Counted from the first letter of the stretch, positions 8,935 through 17,342 are shown. The stretch is 64,000 nt of DNA from Amorphoplanes digitatis (GCF_014205335.1 NZ_JACHNH010000001.1:1488001-1552000); one strand, 5' to 3'. Notes: a model not told the origin generated them from the sequence alone. Numbers and translations are program-made.

Positions 8935-9561
8935 ATGACACACGCCTCACCGCCGGATCTGTCCGTCCTGCACGCCGTGCGGGTGAAGGGTATGGCCGAC
9001 GACGCGGCGGTCGCCCTGCGCACCGGCCTGGACCTGGACACCACCACCGAGCTGCTCGAGGACTTCGAGGCGTACGGATGGGTGACCCGCGCCGAGTTCG
9101 GCGGCACCTCCGGCTGGACGCTCACCGAGCGTGGCCGCGCCGAGGACGCCCGGAAGCTGGGCGAGGAGCTCGACCGGGCCGGCGCCCGGACCGCCGTCGA
9201 GCAGGCGCACAAGGAGTTCGAGGTCCTGAACGGCCGGCTGGTGAAGGCCTGCACCGACTGGCAGCTGCGCCCGGCCGAGGGCAACCGGCTGGCGTCCAAC
9301 GACCACAGCGACCCGCAGTGGGACGGCCGGGTCCTCGGCGAGCTCACCGCGATCGGCGGCGAGCTCACCGCGCTGATCGGCGGGCTCACCGGCGTGCTGA
9401 CCCGGTTCGACGGCTACCACGAGCGGTTCGAGACCGGGCTGGCCCGGGCCCGCGCGGGGGAGGGCCAGTGGGTGACCGGGGTCGGCGTCGCGTCCTGCCA
9501 CTCCGTGTGGATGGAGCTGCACGAGGACCTGCTGTCGACGCTCGGCCTCCAGCGCGGGTAG
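8935..9561 (+). CDS. Winged-helix transcriptional regulator
   Basis: A 208-residue protein. Its first 70 residues have a winged-helix pattern: helices around VKGMADDAAVALRTGLD and TTTELLEDFEAYGWV, then a wing ending in GWTLTERG. This resembles MarR/PaaX-type DNA-binding domains. The remaining 135 residues are mainly helical and not assigned. It is divergent from the PEP-utilising enzyme across an 81-bp gap, so it probably controls that gene and itself (inference). The ATG at 8935 is chosen over in-frame TTG codons just upstream. The gap contains CATAAT on the minus strand, a reasonable -10 for the enzyme gene. Confidence 0.65.
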   Translation: MTHASPPDLSVLHAVRVKGMADDAAVALRTGLDLDTTTELLEDFEAYGWVTRAEFGGTSGWTLTERGRAEDARKLGEELDRAGARTAVEQAHKEFEVLNGRLVKACTDWQLRPAEGNRLASNDHSDPQWDGRVLGELTAIGGELTALIGGLTGVLTRFDGYHERFETGLARARAGEGQWVTGVGVASCHSVWMELHEDLLSTLGLQRG

Positions 9562-9567
9562 GGCCGC

Positions 9568-10170
9568 ATGGGCACACGGCATGTCTATCTGGCCAGGCAC
9601 GGCGCGGCGGACGCCTTCGGCGAGCTGACCCCCGCCGGGTACGAACAGGCCGGACTGCTCGGCCGGCGACTCGCCGGGCTGCGGATCGACGCGGTGTGGC
9701 ACTCGATGCTGCCGCGCGCCGCCGCGAGCGCGCGCGAACTCGCCCGGCACCTGCCGGACGTGCCGGTGGCGGAGGCCGCCGAGCTCGTTGACCACGTGCC
9801 GTACGTGCCGGGCCCGGAGGAGATGCCCCGGGCCTGGGCCGGCTTCTTCGACGGCTTCGACGAAGGCGAGGCCGCGGCGGGCAGGCGGACCGCGGATGCC
9901 CTGGTGGCGCGCTTCGCCAAGGCCCCCGAGCGGACCGGGCCCGACTCGCACGAGGTGCTGATCACGCACGCGTACCCGATCGCGTGGCTGGTGCGCGACG
10001 CGCTGGAGGCCCCGCTCACCCGGTGGCTCGGCCTGGACAGCGCGAACACGGGACTCACCGTGATCGAGTACCGGGCCGGGCTGTCGCCGACCCTGGTGAT
10101 GTTCAACGACCTCGGCCACCTCACCGGCGAGCTGCGCTGGACCGGATTCCGGGCGGCCGCACGTCCCTGA
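9568..10170 (+). CDS. Histidine phosphatase family (phosphoglycerate mutase-like) protein
   Basis: A 200-residue member of the histidine phosphatase superfamily. The signature LARHGAADAFG lies at the N-terminus, with the Arg-His pair that forms the phosphohistidine intermediate, and further conserved elements follow at WHSMLPRAAASA and VLITHAYPIAWLV. Such enzymes remove phosphate from small molecules or proteins; the substrate cannot be told from sequence. It starts six bases after the regulator gene and is probably translated from the same mRNA, which suggests a functional link to the PEP-utilising enzyme across the divergent promoter, though this is only contextual. Confidence 0.8.
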   Translation: MGTRHVYLARHGAADAFGELTPAGYEQAGLLGRRLAGLRIDAVWHSMLPRAAASARELARHLPDVPVAEAAELVDHVPYVPGPEEMPRAWAGFFDGFDEGEAAAGRRTADALVARFAKAPERTGPDSHEVLITHAYPIAWLVRDALEAPLTRWLGLDSANTGLTVIEYRAGLSPTLVMFNDLGHLTGELRWTGFRAAARP

Positions 10171-10175
10171 TGGAT

Positions 10176-10202
10176 GCAACCTTTTCACCGCCCGGCCCCG
10201 AC
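10176..10202 (+). promoter_or_regulatory. Putative ECF sigma autoregulatory promoter
   Basis: GCAACC at 10176-10181 and CGAC at 10199-10202 are separated by 17 bases and lie about 32 bp before the SigE-family sigma gene. A GCAACC-type -35 element with a CGTC-like -10 is my recollection of promoters recognised by this sigma family in actinomycetes, so this looks like positive autoregulation. The -10 differs from CGTC at one position. Confidence 0.45.
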
Positions 10203-10234
10203 AGGAAGACGACAACGGGTGAGAAGGGAGCAGG

Positions 10235-10759
10235 ATGCGGCCCGACCTTGAACGGGAGTACGTCGACTACGTGACGGTGCGGCTGCCCCGCCTGCATCGC
10301 ACGGCGTACCTACTCTGCGCCGACACGTTTCAGGCGGACGACATCGTGCAGGCGACGCTCACGGCGCTCTACGTGAGCTGGAAGCGCGCCTCCGTCGCGG
10401 ACAACCTCGACGGGTACGTGCACCGGATCATGGTGCGGCGTTATCTCGACGAACGACGCCGCAGCTGGTCGAAGGTGCTGCTCGGCGACCGCGTCCCGGA
10501 CCTCGCCGCCTCCGCCGATCACGGCACCGAGGTTCGGGACGAACTGGTGACGGCGCTGCGGTCGCTGCCCAAGGGGCAACGGGCGGTCGTGGTGTTGCGC
10601 TACTTCGGCGACCTGTCGGTCGAGGCGACCGCGGAAGCCCTCGGGTGCTCGACGGGCAACGTCAAGAGCCAGTGCTCGCGGGGTCTCGCCGCGCTGCGCA
10701 CGGCGCTGGACGCGGGGCATCCGGTTGCGACGGCAGAGACAGCGAGGAACAGGTCATGA
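10235..10759 (+). CDS. ECF RNA polymerase sigma factor, SigE family
   Basis: A 174-residue sigma-70 factor of the ECF type with only regions 2 and 4. Region 2 includes LHRTAYLLCADTFQADDIVQ and YVHRIMVRRYLDERR. Region 4 has the helix-turn-helix LSVEATAEALGCSTGNVKSQCSRGL. It directs RNA polymerase to a small stress or envelope regulon. The next gene overlaps by four bases (ATGA) and encodes a membrane-anchored protein in the usual place of an anti-sigma factor, so the pair probably forms a signalling unit. Confidence 0.9.
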   Translation: MRPDLEREYVDYVTVRLPRLHRTAYLLCADTFQADDIVQATLTALYVSWKRASVADNLDGYVHRIMVRRYLDERRRSWSKVLLGDRVPDLAASADHGTEVRDELVTALRSLPKGQRAVVVLRYFGDLSVEATAEALGCSTGNVKSQCSRGLAALRTALDAGHPVATAETARNRS

Positions 10760-11937
10760 ACGAGGATCAACTGCGGGACCGGCTCGCGGCGGTCGACGTG
10801 CCGCCGAGCCGCTTGGAGATGGACGCGCTGGTCCGCGCCGGGCGCCGCCGCGCCTTTCGCCGCCGCACGGCGCAGGCGACGGGTAGTACGGCGCTGGTCG
10901 CCGGTGTGCTGCTGGCGGTGCCGCTGATCGTCCACCGGACGGAATCGCCGCCGGTGGTGCAGGCGGACGCGACCCCCACCGCCTCCTCGGCGCCCGCCGC
11001 GGCCATCGCCCGGCCCGGCCGGTGCCGGATGACGAAGCTGCCGGTGCCGCCCGGCATGACCGACGCCACGGCCGTCGCGGTGGACCCGACCGGCCGGTAC
11101 ATCGTCGGCAACGACACCGTCAAACAGGACTTCCGGCCGATCCTCTGGACCAACGGGCGGCCGCAGGCGCTGCCGGTACCCGGCAAGTCGGTGCAGGCGA
11201 ACGCCGTAAACGCCAGTGGTGTCGTGGTCGGCCTCGTGGAGGACGGACGGCAGGAGTACGTCTTCCGCTACGAGAACGGCGCGTACACGAGGCTGCGTAC
11301 GCCGCCGGGAAGCTGGCGCGTCTACCCGTACCCGTCGATCAACGCGGCGGGGGACGTCGTCATCAACGCGGAGCCGAGCGCCAACATCGAGGGCAAGGAC
11401 AGCATCATCCTGCTCTGGAAGGCCGGCACGACCACCGCGGTCAGGCTGCCGGTGCCGATCGAGGCCAGCGCACACGACATCACCGACGACGGCACGATCG
11501 TTGGCGCGATGTACAAGAACGGCGCGGCCACCACCCCGTACGTCTGGGATCAGCAGGGCAGGGGCCACGCGCTGAAGGTCCCGGCCGGCCAGGTCGGCGC
11601 GCTCTACGCGGCGCGGGGTGAATGGGCGACGGGCGGTCTGTGGCCGTCCACGATCCCGGGCCTGTGGAATCTCGAGACCGGCGAGCTGACCATTCCGATC
11701 AAGGACGAAGGGAAGCTGAAGAAGGAGCCGGGTCCGGGAACCGCGATCAACGCCTCGGGCTGGGTCGTCGTCGACGGCTCGCTGCTGCGTGACGGTGCCG
11801 CCTTCGAGCTCGAGGTGCCCCGCGGTCAGACCAGCAGAGCACAGGACGTGTCCGACGCCGGGCTGGTCGTGGGGCAGGCGATGACCTTCAGCCGCGACGA
11901 CAACGAGAACGAGGGCCCGCGCCTCTGGCGCTGTTGA
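10756..11937 (+). CDS. Membrane-anchored partner of the ECF sigma factor with an extracellular propeller-like domain
   Basis: A 393-residue protein co-translated with the sigma factor. Residues 1-40 are a short cytoplasmic segment (NEDQLRDRLAAVDVPPSRL), followed by one transmembrane helix (about 45-60) and a long extracytoplasmic part. The outer part has repeats of the HAF/propeller type: AVAVDPTGRYIVGN, ANAVNASGVVVGL, PSINAAGDVVINA, AHDITDDGTIVGAM, RAQDVSDAGLVVGQ. I see no zinc-binding HxxxCxxC motif, so it is not a ZAS-type anti-sigma factor; the short N-terminal tail may still hold the sigma factor, or the protein may be an output of it. The ATG at 10756 overlaps the sigma stop codon. Confidence 0.7.
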   Translation: MNEDQLRDRLAAVDVPPSRLEMDALVRAGRRRAFRRRTAQATGSTALVAGVLLAVPLIVHRTESPPVVQADATPTASSAPAAAIARPGRCRMTKLPVPPGMTDATAVAVDPTGRYIVGNDTVKQDFRPILWTNGRPQALPVPGKSVQANAVNASGVVVGLVEDGRQEYVFRYENGAYTRLRTPPGSWRVYPYPSINAAGDVVINAEPSANIEGKDSIILLWKAGTTTAVRLPVPIEASAHDITDDGTIVGAMYKNGAATTPYVWDQQGRGHALKVPAGQVGALYAARGEWATGGLWPSTIPGLWNLETGELTIPIKDEGKLKKEPGPGTAINASGWVVVDGSLLRDGAAFELEVPRGQTSRAQDVSDAGLVVGQAMTFSRDDNENEGPRLWRC

Positions 11938-11942
11938 CTCGG

Positions 11943-11969
11943 GTACGCGCACCCGACGGGTGCGCGTAC
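11943..11969. terminator. Intergenic hairpin terminator
   Basis: A perfect 12-bp stem, GTACGCGCACCC with GGGTGCGCGTAC, around a GAC loop directly after the propeller gene. No U-tract follows, as is common in high-GC actinomycetes. It could serve both strands. Confidence 0.7.
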
Positions 11970-11970
11970 G

Positions 11971-12198
11971 TCAGTCCCGGCGCCGGCGACGCAACAGGGA
12001 GGCTATTTCCAGCTCGAACGGAAAGGGCTCCTCGGAAACAAGCGCCTGGCCAGGGCTCGCGACCACGACCGGGACGTAGTGATCGCCGGTCAACCGCTCA
12101 AGGTGCAATTCGACCGAATCGTGCGGCTGCTCGACCCTCAAGTACCAGTCGATCCCTGCCGCTAGCCCTGACCATGCGACAGCAACCGTCGAGGTCAA
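11971..12198 (-). pseudogene. Uma2-family endonuclease remnant (C-terminal part)
   Basis: Seventy-five codons ending at 11971 match the end of Uma2 (PD-(D/E)XK restriction-like) proteins: AGIDWYLRVE, then a YVPVVVASPG element and PFPFELEIASLL before an arginine-rich tail. Full-length members have about 190 residues, and the catalytic Asp, Glu and Lys lie in the missing N-terminal two thirds. No remaining Uma2 sequence is visible between 12199 and 12248. The DNA is visibly less GC-rich than its neighbours. I take it for a decayed fragment rather than a working gene. Confidence 0.55.
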
Positions 12199-12248
12199 CG
12201 CCGTTGCCTCTTGTCCTGAAGCAACATGTCACGAGACTAGTAGCGTCG

Positions 12249-13502
12249 TCAAGCTGCCGCCCTCGCGTTCTGCCGCCGGTCGAGGACGTCGAGCAGGGCG
12301 GGGTGGAGTTTCGGGTTCCAGCCCGCGCCGCCGCCCGACAGCTCGTAGGTGCGCAGCCAGAGCTCGACCAGGTAGGCGTCGGCGACGAACCGCTGCCGGG
12401 TCGCGTCAAGGCCCAGCGCCGGGCCGTGCCGGCGCAGCGCCTCGTCGACGGCCGTCGCGCACTCGGCCGCGGGCCGCCCGTGCGTCGACAGGGCGGTCTG
12501 GAACGCCTGGTGTGCCAGGTCGAAGCCGACCGGCACTCCGGGTGCGCTGTTCTCCCAGTCCCAGACCAGCAGGCGGCGACCGTGCCGGGCCATGTTCCAC
12601 GGCACCCAGTCGCCGTGCCAGTCGCCGAACTCGAGCTCCAGGTCCGGGTCCAGCCGGCCGATGACGGCGTGGATGCGCGGGTCGCCGCCTTCGGCCCGGC
12701 CGAGCCAGCCCGCGACGAGGTCGCGCGCCGGGCGCGGTGGCGCGGGCGGGCCGCCGCGCCGGGCGACGGCCAGCATCGCCGCGAGGCGCGGGGTGCCGGG
12801 CCGGCGGATGCGGCGCACGCGGCGCGGCATCGGCGCGATGACGGCGATCTCGCGCCCGTTCCACCGGGTGTGCAGCATCAGCTTCGGCGCGGGCGGAAAA
12901 CCGTTGCCCACCGGCAGGTCGGCGAGGGTGGCGGCCTCCGCGCGGACCATCGCCCGGGTGCCGTCGTTCCAGCCGATCTTCGCGTACCCCCGTGGGCGCC
13001 CGCCGCCGTCGAAGAGCTGGAGGGTCGGCTTGTGGTGCGGGTCCGGCGGCCGGATCCCGATGGCCGCGTGCAGCTCCGGCTCGCCGAGTTCGGCGGCGAG
13101 GAAGCCGGCGAGCAGCAGCCCTGGCGCGTCGGCGTACACGGAGAGGATCGGCGCGCGGGTCAGGCCGAGCGCGCCGGCGCGGGCGAGGAGGCCGACCGCG
13201 GCCCGACCGGCGCGCACCTTGGGCGGGCGCAGCGCGTTGTAGGCGAGCAGCGACGCCGCCGTCACCTTGCGGGACGCCAGCGGGAGCAGGAAGCGGGCGT
13301 CGTCGAGGGACGGGATGACCGCGTACCGCACGGTGGCGGCCGGGTCGTCGCCGACCGCGACGCGGACGCCGGGGTCGCCGAAGATGGCCCGGGTGACCCA
13401 GCCGAGACCGTCCTGCCGCTCGCGCGGGTCGGCCTCGGTGACCAATGGGTCCGAGGGCTTTCGCTGCCCGGGGATCGACGCCCGTCTCGTCTCGCTCGAC
13501 AC
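12249..13502 (-). CDS. APH-like phosphotransferase family protein
   Basis: A 417-residue protein whose C-terminal half carries a kinase catalytic loop of the aminoglycoside phosphotransferase/choline kinase type: HGDWVPWNMARHG (His-x-Asp-x4-Asn) and, further on, WDWENSAPG as the metal-binding Asp. The N-terminal 150 residues show little similarity to known kinases. Similar long APH-fold proteins often occur near exopolysaccharide genes in actinomycetes, and a GH16 enzyme lies upstream here. A small-molecule or sugar kinase role is the best guess; antibiotic resistance is not implied. The start is GTG 13502. Confidence 0.7.
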   Translation of the reverse strand: MSSETRRASIPGQRKPSDPLVTEADPRERQDGLGWVTRAIFGDPGVRVAVGDDPAATVRYAVIPSLDDARFLLPLASRKVTAASLLAYNALRPPKVRAGRAAVGLLARAGALGLTRAPILSVYADAPGLLLAGFLAAELGEPELHAAIGIRPPDPHHKPTLQLFDGGGRPRGYAKIGWNDGTRAMVRAEAATLADLPVGNGFPPAPKLMLHTRWNGREIAVIAPMPRRVRRIRRPGTPRLAAMLAVARRGGPPAPPRPARDLVAGWLGRAEGGDPRIHAVIGRLDPDLELEFGDWHGDWVPWNMARHGRRLLVWDWENSAPGVPVGFDLAHQAFQTALSTHGRPAAECATAVDEALRRHGPALGLDATRQRFVADAYLVELWLRTYELSGGGAGWNPKLHPALLDVLDRRQNARAAA

Positions 13503-13530
13503 GGCCTAGACGATAGGGGAAGGGCGGGCG

Positions 13531-15048
13531 TCAGCGTTGATAGACCCGGACGTAGTCGACGACGAAGTCCGCCGGGAACCGGGTGCTCGCGTCCGGGTCG
13601 CCCAGCCAGCCGCCGACCTGGAAGTTCAGCCGCAGGTTGTAGGGCTTGTTGAACGCCTTGTCGTACCAGGGCGTCGTGGTCCGGTCCCGGGTCCAGACCA
13701 GCTTGCCGTCGATGTACCACTTCAGCGCCTTGGCGTCCCACTCCGTGGCGTACGTGTGGTAGCCGTCGGCCGGGTAGCCGCCGCCGGGAACGGCGATCCG
13801 GGTGTCCTGCTTGACCGGGCTGTAGTCCCAGAAGATGGCCGCGGTCGACCTGGAGTACCAGTCGGCGCCGCCGGGCAGCTCCGTGACGTCGATCTCGCCG
13901 TTGCCGCCGTCGTCGGGCCGCAGCCAGAACGCCGGCCACAGGCCGGTGGAGGTCTCTGGCTTGTTCGGCGACTTGGCCCGGATCTCGAACCGGCCGTACG
14001 TGAACGAGGCCTTGCCCATCGTGTCCAGGTAGGACTGGGTGTACTGCCGGGTCTGCGAGCTGCAGTACGACGCCTCCTTCAGCGCGCGCAGCGTCAGCTT
14101 CCCGTCGCCGACGAACGTGTTCTGCGGGTGGTCGACGTTGCAGCCGAGGTCGATGCTGCGGCCCTCGGCGCCGCGCAGGTTCCACTTCGTCCTGTCGAGG
14201 GTGCCGGAGTCGAACTCGTCGCCCCAGACCAGCCGCCAGCCGTTGGGCGCGGCGGTCGTGACCGGGGGCTTGCTGGCCGGCGCGGGCGTCGCCGTCTTGG
14301 TCGTCGTCGGCGACTTGGCGGGCGCGGTCGTCGTGGGCGGCGTGGTCGGCCGGGTCGTCGGCGGCGGTGGCAGGGCGGTGACCGGCGCGCCGGTCGTCGT
14401 CGCCGACGGCTTGGTCCGCGTCTCGTAGGACAGGACCAGCTCCGGGTGCAGGCCCTCCTTCGAGTTCTCCCGCGACGCCCAGTAGATCCGGGTGTTGAGG
14501 CTCTCCTGGGAGAGCGCGAACGTGTAGGTGCCGTTGCGCCGCACCGAGCCGGAGACGTCGAACTCGTTGAAGCCTTTCGTGACCCGGTCCACGGCCGGCC
14601 CGCCGAAGGCGGCGGCCGCGAGCTTGTCCGGGCTGCTCGCGGCGCTCAGGTCGCCCGGAACGGTCCGGGCCAGCACGCGGGCGGCGAAGTCCTGCCACGC
14701 GTACACCCTCAGCTTCGCTCGCACGTTGACGGCGTTGTCCGGCAGCCGGTCGACGGCGAACTGGAGGGTCGCGTCGCGGCGGCCCCTCGGGTTGCCGTCG
14801 CACAGGGACGGGCAGCTCGCCAGCGTCGTCTTGACGGCGTTGTCGCCGTCCTGCGGCACCTGGCTGACGGTGGTGTCGGCGACCGGGCGCAGCGTCAGGC
14901 CGTCGTCGTCGCCCGCGAACACGGGCACGAGGGTCGTCGCCATCGCCGTCGCCGCCGCCGTGATGATCAGCGTGAGCGATCGGGTGCTGCGGATCCCCCG
15001 CCGCGGCCTCGGCGCGTGAGCCGGCACATACGCCCTGCGCAACGTCAC
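13531..15048 (-). CDS. Secreted GH16 beta-glucanase with DNRLRE (CBM96-like) domain
   Basis: An exported 505-residue glycoside hydrolase. A long signal peptide (hydrophobic LTLIITAAATAMATTL) is followed by a DNRLRE/CBM96-like carbohydrate-binding domain (about residues 50-215), a Pro/Thr-rich linker (about 225-275) and a C-terminal GH16 jelly roll. The catalytic motif EIDVTE has its nucleophile at E385 and acid/base at E390. GH16 enzymes cut beta-1,3, beta-1,3-1,4 or related galactan bonds with retention; the substrate here is not resolved. The start is GTG 15048, preceded by GGAG; an in-frame ATG at 15156 would add 36 residues with no signal character. Confidence 0.88.
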   Translation of the reverse strand: MTLRRAYVPAHAPRPRRGIRSTRSLTLIITAAATAMATTLVPVFAGDDDGLTLRPVADTTVSQVPQDGDNAVKTTLASCPSLCDGNPRGRRDATLQFAVDRLPDNAVNVRAKLRVYAWQDFAARVLARTVPGDLSAASSPDKLAAAAFGGPAVDRVTKGFNEFDVSGSVRRNGTYTFALSQESLNTRIYWASRENSKEGLHPELVLSYETRTKPSATTTGAPVTALPPPPTTRPTTPPTTTAPAKSPTTTKTATPAPASKPPVTTAAPNGWRLVWGDEFDSGTLDRTKWNLRGAEGRSIDLGCNVDHPQNTFVGDGKLTLRALKEASYCSSQTRQYTQSYLDTMGKASFTYGRFEIRAKSPNKPETSTGLWPAFWLRPDDGGNGEIDVTELPGGADWYSRSTAAIFWDYSPVKQDTRIAVPGGGYPADGYHTYATEWDAKALKWYIDGKLVWTRDRTTTPWYDKAFNKPYNLRLNFQVGGWLGDPDASTRFPADFVVDYVRVYQR

Positions 15049-15155
15049 CTGTCTCCGTCCGTTGTGGCTGGTCGATGGCAGAGCGTAGCGGGAATCCTCC
15101 GAGGAGCGCAGCCCGGCGGCGCAATGCCTAACCCTGCCATAAGAATCCGTTAACA

Positions 15156-16517
15156 ATGAACTCCATGTCCCGCAGAATCCTCGCCGTCGTGGTCACCCTG
15201 ATCGCCCTGCTGGCGGCCGGTCGCCTGGTCACCCCGGCGGACCGCACAGGGGTACGCGGGCAGCTCGCGTTCCTGCGCGCCGAGCTGGACGACGGCGCCG
15301 CCGAACAGGCGCAGGGGATGTTCCCCGAGGGCTACCTCTTCCTGTACGCGCTGTACGGCCTCGCCCAGGTCGAGCGCGGGCAGGTGGCCGAGGCGCGCTG
15401 GGCCCTGTCCCGGCTCGAGACGCCGGCCGGGCGCGAGCCGTTCAGCGCCTCGCTGACCCCGGCATACGGCGTCTTCTACCAGGGCTGGACCAACTGGCTG
15501 CGCGGCGGCGTGCTCTCGCTGCGGCCCGACCCGGCGCTGCGCCGCGACTTCGAGGCGTCGTCGGCGGAGCTGGCGGCGGCCTTCGACGCGTCACCCACGC
15601 CGTACCTCGCGGCCTATCCCGGCCAGGCCTGGCCGGTCGACTCCACTGTCGCGATCGCCTCGCTGCGCCTGCACGACAAGCTCCTGCCGCCCCGGTACGC
15701 CGGCACGGTCGCACGCTGGCTGACTGGCGTCCGGCAACGGCTCGACCCGGCGACGGGCCTGCTGCCGCACACCGTCGACCCGGTGACCGGCGCGCCGACC
15801 TCGGTGGCCCGGGGCACCTCGCAGAGCATCATCCAGCGCTTCCTGGTCGACATCGACCCGGCGTTCGCGCGGGCGCAGTACCTGCGCTTCCGCTCGCTGT
15901 TCGTGGTGCAGCCGCTGCGCCTGGGCCCGGCGGTCCGGGAGTACCCGGTGGGCACCGACGGCCCGGCCGACGTGGACTCGGGGCCGCTGCCGCTCGGGGT
16001 GAGCCTGTCGGCGACCGCGGTGACGCTGGGCGCGGCGGCCGTCGCGGGTGACCGGCAGCTGGCCGGTGCGCTCGCGAACTACGGGGAGTTGCTGGGCGTA
16101 CCCGTGTCGACGCCGTGGTCCAAACGCTATGCCGCCGGGGTGCTGCCGATCGGCGACGCGTTCGTGGCGTGGTCGAAGACCGCGCGGCCGTGGGTCTCCG
16201 CCGCGCAGCCGCCGCCATCGCCGGTGCTCACGCGGTGGTGGCGGCTGCCGTTCCTCGCGGCGCTCGCGCTGGCCGTTCTGCTCGCCTGGCTGCCGCTGAT
16301 CCGCCGGCGGGCCGGCGCGTCAGCCGGCGCCGGCATCGCGTCAGCCGGTGCCGGCGGCGATGAGGCCGGTGCCCGCCGCGGCCAGGCCGGTGACGAGCAG
16401 GCCGGCGCCGGTCCAGAGCAGGGCGATGAACCGGTTGGGGCGCTGGGGGTCGCGGCCGGCCACGGAGAGGAAGAAGCCGCCGGGCATGAGGATCGCGGCG
16501 GCCAGCACGCCGAGTGA
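15156..16517 (+). CDS. Membrane-associated protein with alpha/alpha-toroid-like repeats
   Basis: A 453-residue protein, divergent from the GH16 gene. It has an N-terminal hydrophobic anchor (RRILAVVVTLIALLAAG), a long region of paired helices (FPEGYLFLYALYGLAQVE, AYGVFYQGWTNWLRGG, AYPGQAWPVDSTVAIASLRLHDK) and a C-terminal hydrophobic helix near residue 375. The pattern resembles alpha/alpha-barrel proteins such as the linalool dehydratase-isomerase family, but I cannot assign a reaction. After about residue 385 the sequence becomes a Gly/Ala/Glu tail that is the antisense of the convergent gene, overlapping it by 177 bp; the natural stop codon may have been lost. Confidence 0.6.
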   Translation: MNSMSRRILAVVVTLIALLAAGRLVTPADRTGVRGQLAFLRAELDDGAAEQAQGMFPEGYLFLYALYGLAQVERGQVAEARWALSRLETPAGREPFSASLTPAYGVFYQGWTNWLRGGVLSLRPDPALRRDFEASSAELAAAFDASPTPYLAAYPGQAWPVDSTVAIASLRLHDKLLPPRYAGTVARWLTGVRQRLDPATGLLPHTVDPVTGAPTSVARGTSQSIIQRFLVDIDPAFARAQYLRFRSLFVVQPLRLGPAVREYPVGTDGPADVDSGPLPLGVSLSATAVTLGAAAVAGDRQLAGALANYGELLGVPVSTPWSKRYAAGVLPIGDAFVAWSKTARPWVSAAQPPPSPVLTRWWRLPFLAALALAVLLAWLPLIRRRAGASAGAGIASAGAGGDEAGARRGQAGDEQAGAGPEQGDEPVGALGVAAGHGEEEAAGHEDRGGQHAE

Positions 16518-16751
16518 GAGCGCCTGCCAGAGCGGTGCGACGTCGTTGAGCTGGGTGAGTTGCAGGACGAGCAGGCCGAGGATGACCAGCACGCCGGCGT
16601 GCGCGTGGCCGGCCCGGAAGAAGCGCTGCTGTAGCTCGTTGGCGGGCACGCTGCCGCGGGTCACTTTCAGCAGGAACGTGCCGCCGTAGGCGATGCCGAC
16701 GACCGACAGCAGCACGACGCCGGCGATGATCTGATGGACGTTGTCGAGCAT
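16341..16751 (-). CDS. Four-TM membrane protein of unknown function
   Basis: A 136-residue protein with four hydrophobic helices at about residues 6-28, 50-67, 75-97 and 106-130, and little else. I do not recognise the family. The start is ATG 16751, preceded by AAGGA. It lies 11 bp after the TetR gene on the same strand and is probably its co-transcribed target. The 3' end overlaps the convergent neighbour by 177 bp. Confidence 0.7.
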   Translation of the reverse strand: MLDNVHQIIAGVVLLSVVGIAYGGTFLLKVTRGSVPANELQQRFFRAGHAHAGVLVILGLLVLQLTQLNDVAPLWQALSLGVLAAAILMPGGFFLSVAGRDPQRPNRFIALLWTGAGLLVTGLAAAGTGLIAAGTG

Positions 16752-16762
16752 CTCGGGGGTCC

Positions 16763-17305
16763 TTACCTCAAGGGGTTGAACTGGGACAGCGCCCGCCGGG
16801 CCAGGGCCTCGACGTCGGTGGCTTGTAAGGAGCCGTTGAGGGCGAGCGTGGCCACGCCGTGCACGACGCCCCACGCGGCGACCTCGGCGGCGGTGGGGTC
16901 GGCGGCGCCGAGTGCGCGCACGCCGTCGCGCAGGGGCGCCAAAGACTCCGCGCGCGCGGAAATTAGCTCCGGATCGTCGTTATCGAGCAGGTCGGAGCGA
17001 AACATCACGGCGAAGTGACCGGGATTCGCGAGGGCGAACCGGACATAAGCGACTCCGACGTCAATAAATCCGCCGACTGCCGCGGCGCCGCTCAGTTGCT
17101 CGGCGAGCATCAGATTGCCTTGCACGGCGAGCGTATTGAGCACGCCCTCGCGGCTGCCGAAATGGCGCCGGAAAGCGGTGTGGCTGACGCCGATGTCGGC
17201 GGCGAGAGCGCGCAGGCTGAGCGCGGCGACGCCGTCGCAGGCAATCACGGAGACGGCGCCGGCGAGGATCGCGTCGCGCAGATTCCCGTGGTGATAACCG
17301 GCCAT
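16763..17305 (-). CDS. TetR/AcrR-family transcriptional regulator
   Basis: A 180-residue repressor. The N-terminal helix-turn-helix reads LSLRALAADIGVSHTAFRRHFGSREGVL, and the start GYHHGNLRDAIL is typical of the TetR subgroup with a WHG-type C-terminal domain. It is followed by the small membrane-protein gene, which it likely controls together with itself. A candidate operator overlaps its own -10 region. The ligand is unknown. Confidence 0.88.
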   Translation of the reverse strand: MAGYHHGNLRDAILAGAVSVIACDGVAALSLRALAADIGVSHTAFRRHFGSREGVLNTLAVQGNLMLAEQLSGAAAVGGFIDVGVAYVRFALANPGHFAVMFRSDLLDNDDPELISARAESLAPLRDGVRALGAADPTAAEVAAWGVVHGVATLALNGSLQATDVEALARRALSQFNPLR

Positions 17306-17312
17306 GCGTCAG

Positions 17313-17342
17313 AAGTTACCAGCGGATACTTTTCACTGTCAA
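17313..17342 (-). promoter_or_regulatory. TetR-gene promoter with candidate operator
   Basis: On the minus strand TTGACA (17337-17342) and TAACTT (17313-17318) are 18 bases apart, giving an almost leaderless mRNA for the TetR gene starting at 17305. The stretch 17313-17331 is an imperfect 19-bp palindrome of the form AAGTnnCCnnnGGnnACTT over the -10 element, a sensible place for autorepression. Confidence 0.45.
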
